Of a stretch of 24,708 nt of DNA, positions 22,337 through 24,708 are shown piece by piece; the stretch's first letter is position 1, and every line of letters starts with the position of its first letter. Below the pieces are notes generated by a model. The model had not been told where the DNA came from and ran no database searches. It worked only from the letters and a program-made list of their open reading frames with translations. The position numbers and the translations under genes were made by a program. The stretch is from Microcaldota archaeon (GTDB lineage: Archaea > Micrarchaeota > Micrarchaeia > Micrarchaeales > CABMGC01), in NCBI GenBank assembly GCA_021792235.1, contig JAJYVC010000009.1, positions 1-24,708 of the forward strand, read 5' to 3'.

Positions 22337-24087
22337 GGTTTGCGTCCCTTGGCGCGCGGCTCCTCCAGCACGTACCTCTGCCCGCGCTCCCATGAGGCGA
22401 TTGCGGCGATAAGCGCTATGGCTGCGCCGAAATAAAGCACTATCCTCATCCCATATATGAATGGGTCTGCTATGAGCGTGGGGAAGAAGAGCGGGCCAGA
22501 TATGGTGTTCTGGGTTGCTACGGGCAGGGCAGTGAAGACGTTTTGGGGAATCAGGACCTTCATGGGATCATATCCAAGAAGCGCTGCGAAAAGGGCCGAG
22601 GATGGCGCTATCCTCGAGATATTGAGCGATATCGGCTTTGATATGTTCTGCGCCAGGAGCCCGTTGTATAGTGATGACGGGAGCATGCTTGATACCCCAA
22701 GGGTCAGTATCGAGAAGAATATCACTATGCTGAACATCATTGATACGTTCATGAAAGTGGCCCTCATTCCAGATGCCACGCCCCTGCGCTCCGGAGGCAC
22801 TGAATTCATTATCGCGGTGGTGTTGGGAGCAGCGAACATCCCCTGCCCCATTCCGAGGAAGAACAGTATCGCCGCGAACTCGTAGTAGTTGAAGTTTGCA
22901 GGCATAGCTGCCAGCATTATGAATCCAACCACGTTTATCAGCATGCCTACTGTCGAGAACATGCGCGCGCCGTATCTGTCAGAAAGGTACCCGGAAACCG
23001 GGCCGAAGAGCATGAAGGCTATCGGAAGCGGCAGTATGTCTATTGCAGCATATAGCGGAGTATCAACAAAGTTTATCCCGTGGAGAGGCAGCCATATCCC
23101 CTGCAGCCATATTATTATCATGAACTGCAGTCCTCCCCTTGCTATTCCTGCAAGGAGCAGGCTGATGTTGCCTGCCGCAAATGCCCTTATCCTGAAAAGG
23201 CCGAGGTTGAGCATCGGGTTCTTTGTCCTTGTCTCTATGTACACGAACAGGACCATGAGGAGTATGCCTGCAAGCACCATCATACCTGCATATGCGGTTC
23301 CGGCCGCAGGGACTATGTAATAAGTAAGGCCCAAGAGTATGAGTATTATGCTGCATGCGAACGTTACATTGCCGGGTATGTCGAACTTCTTGTTGCGGTC
23401 CGTTGCTGCTATCTCCCTTAGGCCAAGGTACGCCCATATCGTGCCTATTATGCCCACAGGCACGCTAACGAGGAACACGAGATGCCAGTCTATTGCAGCT
23501 AGAAGGCCCCCCGCAACCAGCCCGAAGAGGCTTCCCCCTACCGCGGCTATCTGGTTGAATCCGACGGCCTTGCCCCTTTCATTGTAAGGGAATGCATCGG
23601 TGAGTATCGCCGTGCTGTTGGCCATCAGGAATGAGCCACCTATTCCCTGTATGATCCTGAGCACTATCAGGGCTATGGCACCCTCCGAGCCGCTTATGAA
23701 TAGCGAGGAGACATATAACAGGGTTGATGCCACTGCGAATATAAGGAATCCGGCATTGTACAGCCTGACCCTGCCGAACATGTCTGAGAGCCTGCCTATA
23801 GTGACTACGAATGATGCGCTGGCTATAGTATAGCCAAGAAGCAGCCACAGAAGCAGATCTGTGCTTCCCTGTGCAAGCACATTGACCCCCAGTCCATTGA
23901 GTATAGCAGGGAGAGAGATTATCAGTATCGAGCTGTCTATTGTAGCCATCAGCGCCCCGAGAGTGGTGTTGGATAGGGCTATCCACTTGTAATGGACGCC
24001 GAACTTCCTCTCCCTTCTTTCTTCATCCCTTTCGTACTTGGTGGGCTTAATGTATTTTACATCCAAGCAAAGACCTTGGCAGACCAT
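22330..24087 (-). CDS. MFS drug-exporter-like transporter (DHA2/EmrB-QacA type)
   Basis: A 585-residue polytopic protein with about 14 predicted TM segments, the size and layout of the DHA2 proton-driven exporters. ATIDSSILIISLP (48-60) corresponds to the motif-D1 region with its membrane Asp51, and GRLSDMFGR (98-106) is motif A. PYNERGKAVGFN and PPERRGVASGM are the cytoplasmic-loop equivalents in the two halves. Substrate unknown; multidrug or metabolite export is likely. The N-terminus before the first TM is unusually long (about 34 residues) and charged. ATG 24087 is used, about 52 nt from the TATA-like TTTATTTA; TTG 24066 is an alternative. The 3' end overlaps the phosphatase gene by 7 nt. 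Confidence 0.9.
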   Translation of the reverse strand: MVCQGLCLDVKYIKPTKYERDEERRERKFGVHYKWIALSNTTLGALMATIDSSILIISLPAILNGLGVNVLAQGSTDLLLWLLLGYTIASASFVVTIGRLSDMFGRVRLYNAGFLIFAVASTLLYVSSLFISGSEGAIALIVLRIIQGIGGSFLMANSTAILTDAFPYNERGKAVGFNQIAAVGGSLFGLVAGGLLAAIDWHLVFLVSVPVGIIGTIWAYLGLREIAATDRNKKFDIPGNVTFACSIILILLGLTYYIVPAAGTAYAGMMVLAGILLMVLFVYIETRTKNPMLNLGLFRIRAFAAGNISLLLAGIARGGLQFMIIIWLQGIWLPLHGINFVDTPLYAAIDILPLPIAFMLFGPVSGYLSDRYGARMFSTVGMLINVVGFIMLAAMPANFNYYEFAAILFFLGMGQGMFAAPNTTAIMNSVPPERRGVASGMRATFMNVSMMFSIVIFFSILTLGVSSMLPSSLYNGLLAQNISKPISLNISRIAPSSALFAALLGYDPMKVLIPQNVFTALPVATQNTISGPLFFPTLIADPFIYGMRIVLYFGAAIALIAAIASWERGQRYVLEEPRAKGRKPH

Positions 24088-24131
24088 GCGGTAAGCAGAT
24101 GCGCGGTCGTTCAGGGAAGTGTCAGTTCACT

Positions 24132-24144
24132 GGCTAAATAAAGC
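24132..24144 (-). promoter_or_regulatory. TATA-like element of the MFS exporter gene
   Basis: GCTTTATTTAGCC on the minus strand, about 52 nt before the ATG at 24087, so a leader of about 25 nt is expected. Confidence 0.35.
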
Positions 24145-24157
24145 ATTGCATAAAAAC

Positions 24158-24164
24158 ATATTAA
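24158..24164 (+). promoter_or_regulatory. TATA-like element of the GH15-like gene
   Basis: ATATTAA is centred 26 nt before the ATG at 24187, predicting a leaderless mRNA and supporting that start over the ATG at 24180, which is in another frame. Confidence 0.45.
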
Positions 24165-24186
24165 GCTTTTAGGTAAATTATGGTTT

Positions 24187-24708
24187 ATGGCAGTCAAGAT
24201 TGCTGGGCGCGCTGTGGAACAGGAATACGTGTCGCGCATGAGGGAATGGTCGGGCCACCTCGTGGAGCAGGTTGGCAGGGATGGATTCATATCCGCCTCG
24301 GCAACATACGCGCCCTATTCCCCGCACTGGATAAGGGATGCATCATTCGTAGCGATGGGACTGATGGACTACTCGCTTTTCCTGAAGAGGCACGGTGATG
24401 ACTTCAGCGAAGAGAGGGATGCAGCGCACAGGATAAACGCCTTCCACTGCAAGGTCATGGAGCAGCACATGAGCAGCATAAGAAATGCGCTTTCATTGAC
24501 GCTGGAGGACCCCGAATTCTTCAAGCTCAAGAACCACATACCTGCAAGGGTAGGGCATGATGGAAATTATTACCGCGATGGCAAGATGGATGACAGCATG
24601 CAGGGAGAGGTAAGGAGCGGGCTCATACAACATGACAGCATACCCCTTGCGCTCCATGCGCTTTACAGGGAGCACAAAGCATTCGGCCTGTACGAGTCGG
24701 AGCGCAGG
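24187..24708 (+). CDS. GH15-family glucoamylase/trehalase-like glycosidase, 3'-truncated by window edge
   Basis: The frame stays open from the ATG at 24187 to the right edge (174 codons), so only the N-terminal part is visible. PHWIRDASFVAMGLMDY (46-62) matches the conserved WxRDASF region of GH15 (alpha/alpha)6-barrel enzymes, and SGLIQHDSIPLALHALY (144-160) resembles the next helix pair. GH15 members include glucoamylase, glucodextranase and some trehalases; the catalytic Glu residues lie beyond the window, so the activity cannot be fixed. There is no signal peptide, so it is probably cytoplasmic. The start is supported by ATATTAA 26 nt upstream. A 72-residue ORF overlapping it (24180-24398) is a shadow. 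Confidence 0.65.
   Translation, partial: MAVKIAGRAVEQEYVSRMREWSGHLVEQVGRDGFISASATYAPYSPHWIRDASFVAMGLMDYSLFLKRHGDDFSEERDAAHRINAFHCKVMEQHMSSIRNALSLTLEDPEFFKLKNHIPARVGHDGNYYRDGKMDDSMQGEVRSGLIQHDSIPLALHALYREHKAFGLYESERR

Noticed and set aside
24180..24398. 72-residue plus-strand ORF.
   Set aside because: It overlaps the GH15-like frame, which has recognisable motifs, continues to the edge and has the better promoter spacing.
1..24708. tRNA, rRNA, CRISPR, toxin-antitoxin, restriction or prophage genes.
   Set aside because: Looked for by eye on both strands; the gaps are under about 120 nt and hold only promoter-like sequence, and no matching protein motifs occur.

Overview
This is gene-dense archaeal DNA of medium GC. 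The best match is a small acidophilic DPANN-type archaeon, close to the Micrarchaeota (ARMAN) group; that is inference from gene content, not a database match. Supporting points are an archaeal isoleucyl-tRNA synthetase, a CDKAL1-type tRNA methylthiotransferase, two tricorn-interacting-factor-like M1 aminopeptidases (as in Thermoplasma and ARMAN archaea), a cytochrome bd oxidase, TATA-box promoters close to start codons, and heavy use of AGG and ATA codons. I see no rRNA, tRNA, CRISPR array, insertion sequence or integrase. No gene-free stretch exceeds about 120 bases.

Layout. 1-2430 (minus): an operon of a CDP-alcohol phosphatidyltransferase-like membrane enzyme, a NUDIX hydrolase and two tandem GT2 glycosyltransferases; the last runs off the left edge. 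2505-5654 (plus): ileS. 5657-5854 (minus): a 65-residue Cys-rich protein, divergent from the tRNA methylthiotransferase at 5915-7201 (plus). 7202-12814 (minus): PrxQ-type peroxiredoxin followed by two paralogous M1 aminopeptidases. 12894-14490 (plus): a duplicated beta-sandwich protein of unknown function and a SelB/EF-Tu-like protein without a working GTPase domain, convergent with a PLD-like membrane protein (14487-15044, minus). 15157-15852 (plus): a membrane-anchored SIMPL-like protein. 15853-18022 (minus): pyrE, pheA, tyrA. 18106-19383 (plus): MFS transporter. 19385-21608 (minus): cydA, cydB. 21725-22336 (plus): histidine phosphatase. 22330-24087 (minus): 14-TM-type MFS exporter. 24187-end (plus): N-terminal part of a GH15-like glycosidase.

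How the parts fit. The left operon suggests lipid or cell-surface glycan synthesis. The aminopeptidases would finish peptide breakdown downstream of a proteasome or tricorn-like protease, giving amino acids to a cell that still makes Tyr and Phe from prephenate. CydAB gives a terminal oxidase and PrxQ peroxide defence. All six convergent gene pairs abut or overlap (-7 to +2 nt), and all seven divergent gaps carry TATA-like elements, mostly about 26-38 nt from the start codon, which suggests mainly leaderless or short-leader transcripts.

The most unusual items are the GTPase-less SelB/EF-Tu-like protein beside an unrecognised duplicated protein, an IleRS with altered HIGH and KMSKS signatures, a CDP-alcohol phosphotransferase motif split by an insertion, and two tandem paralogue pairs with near-identical DNA patches that look like gene conversion. 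I did not find a clear, complete new defence or mobile system.
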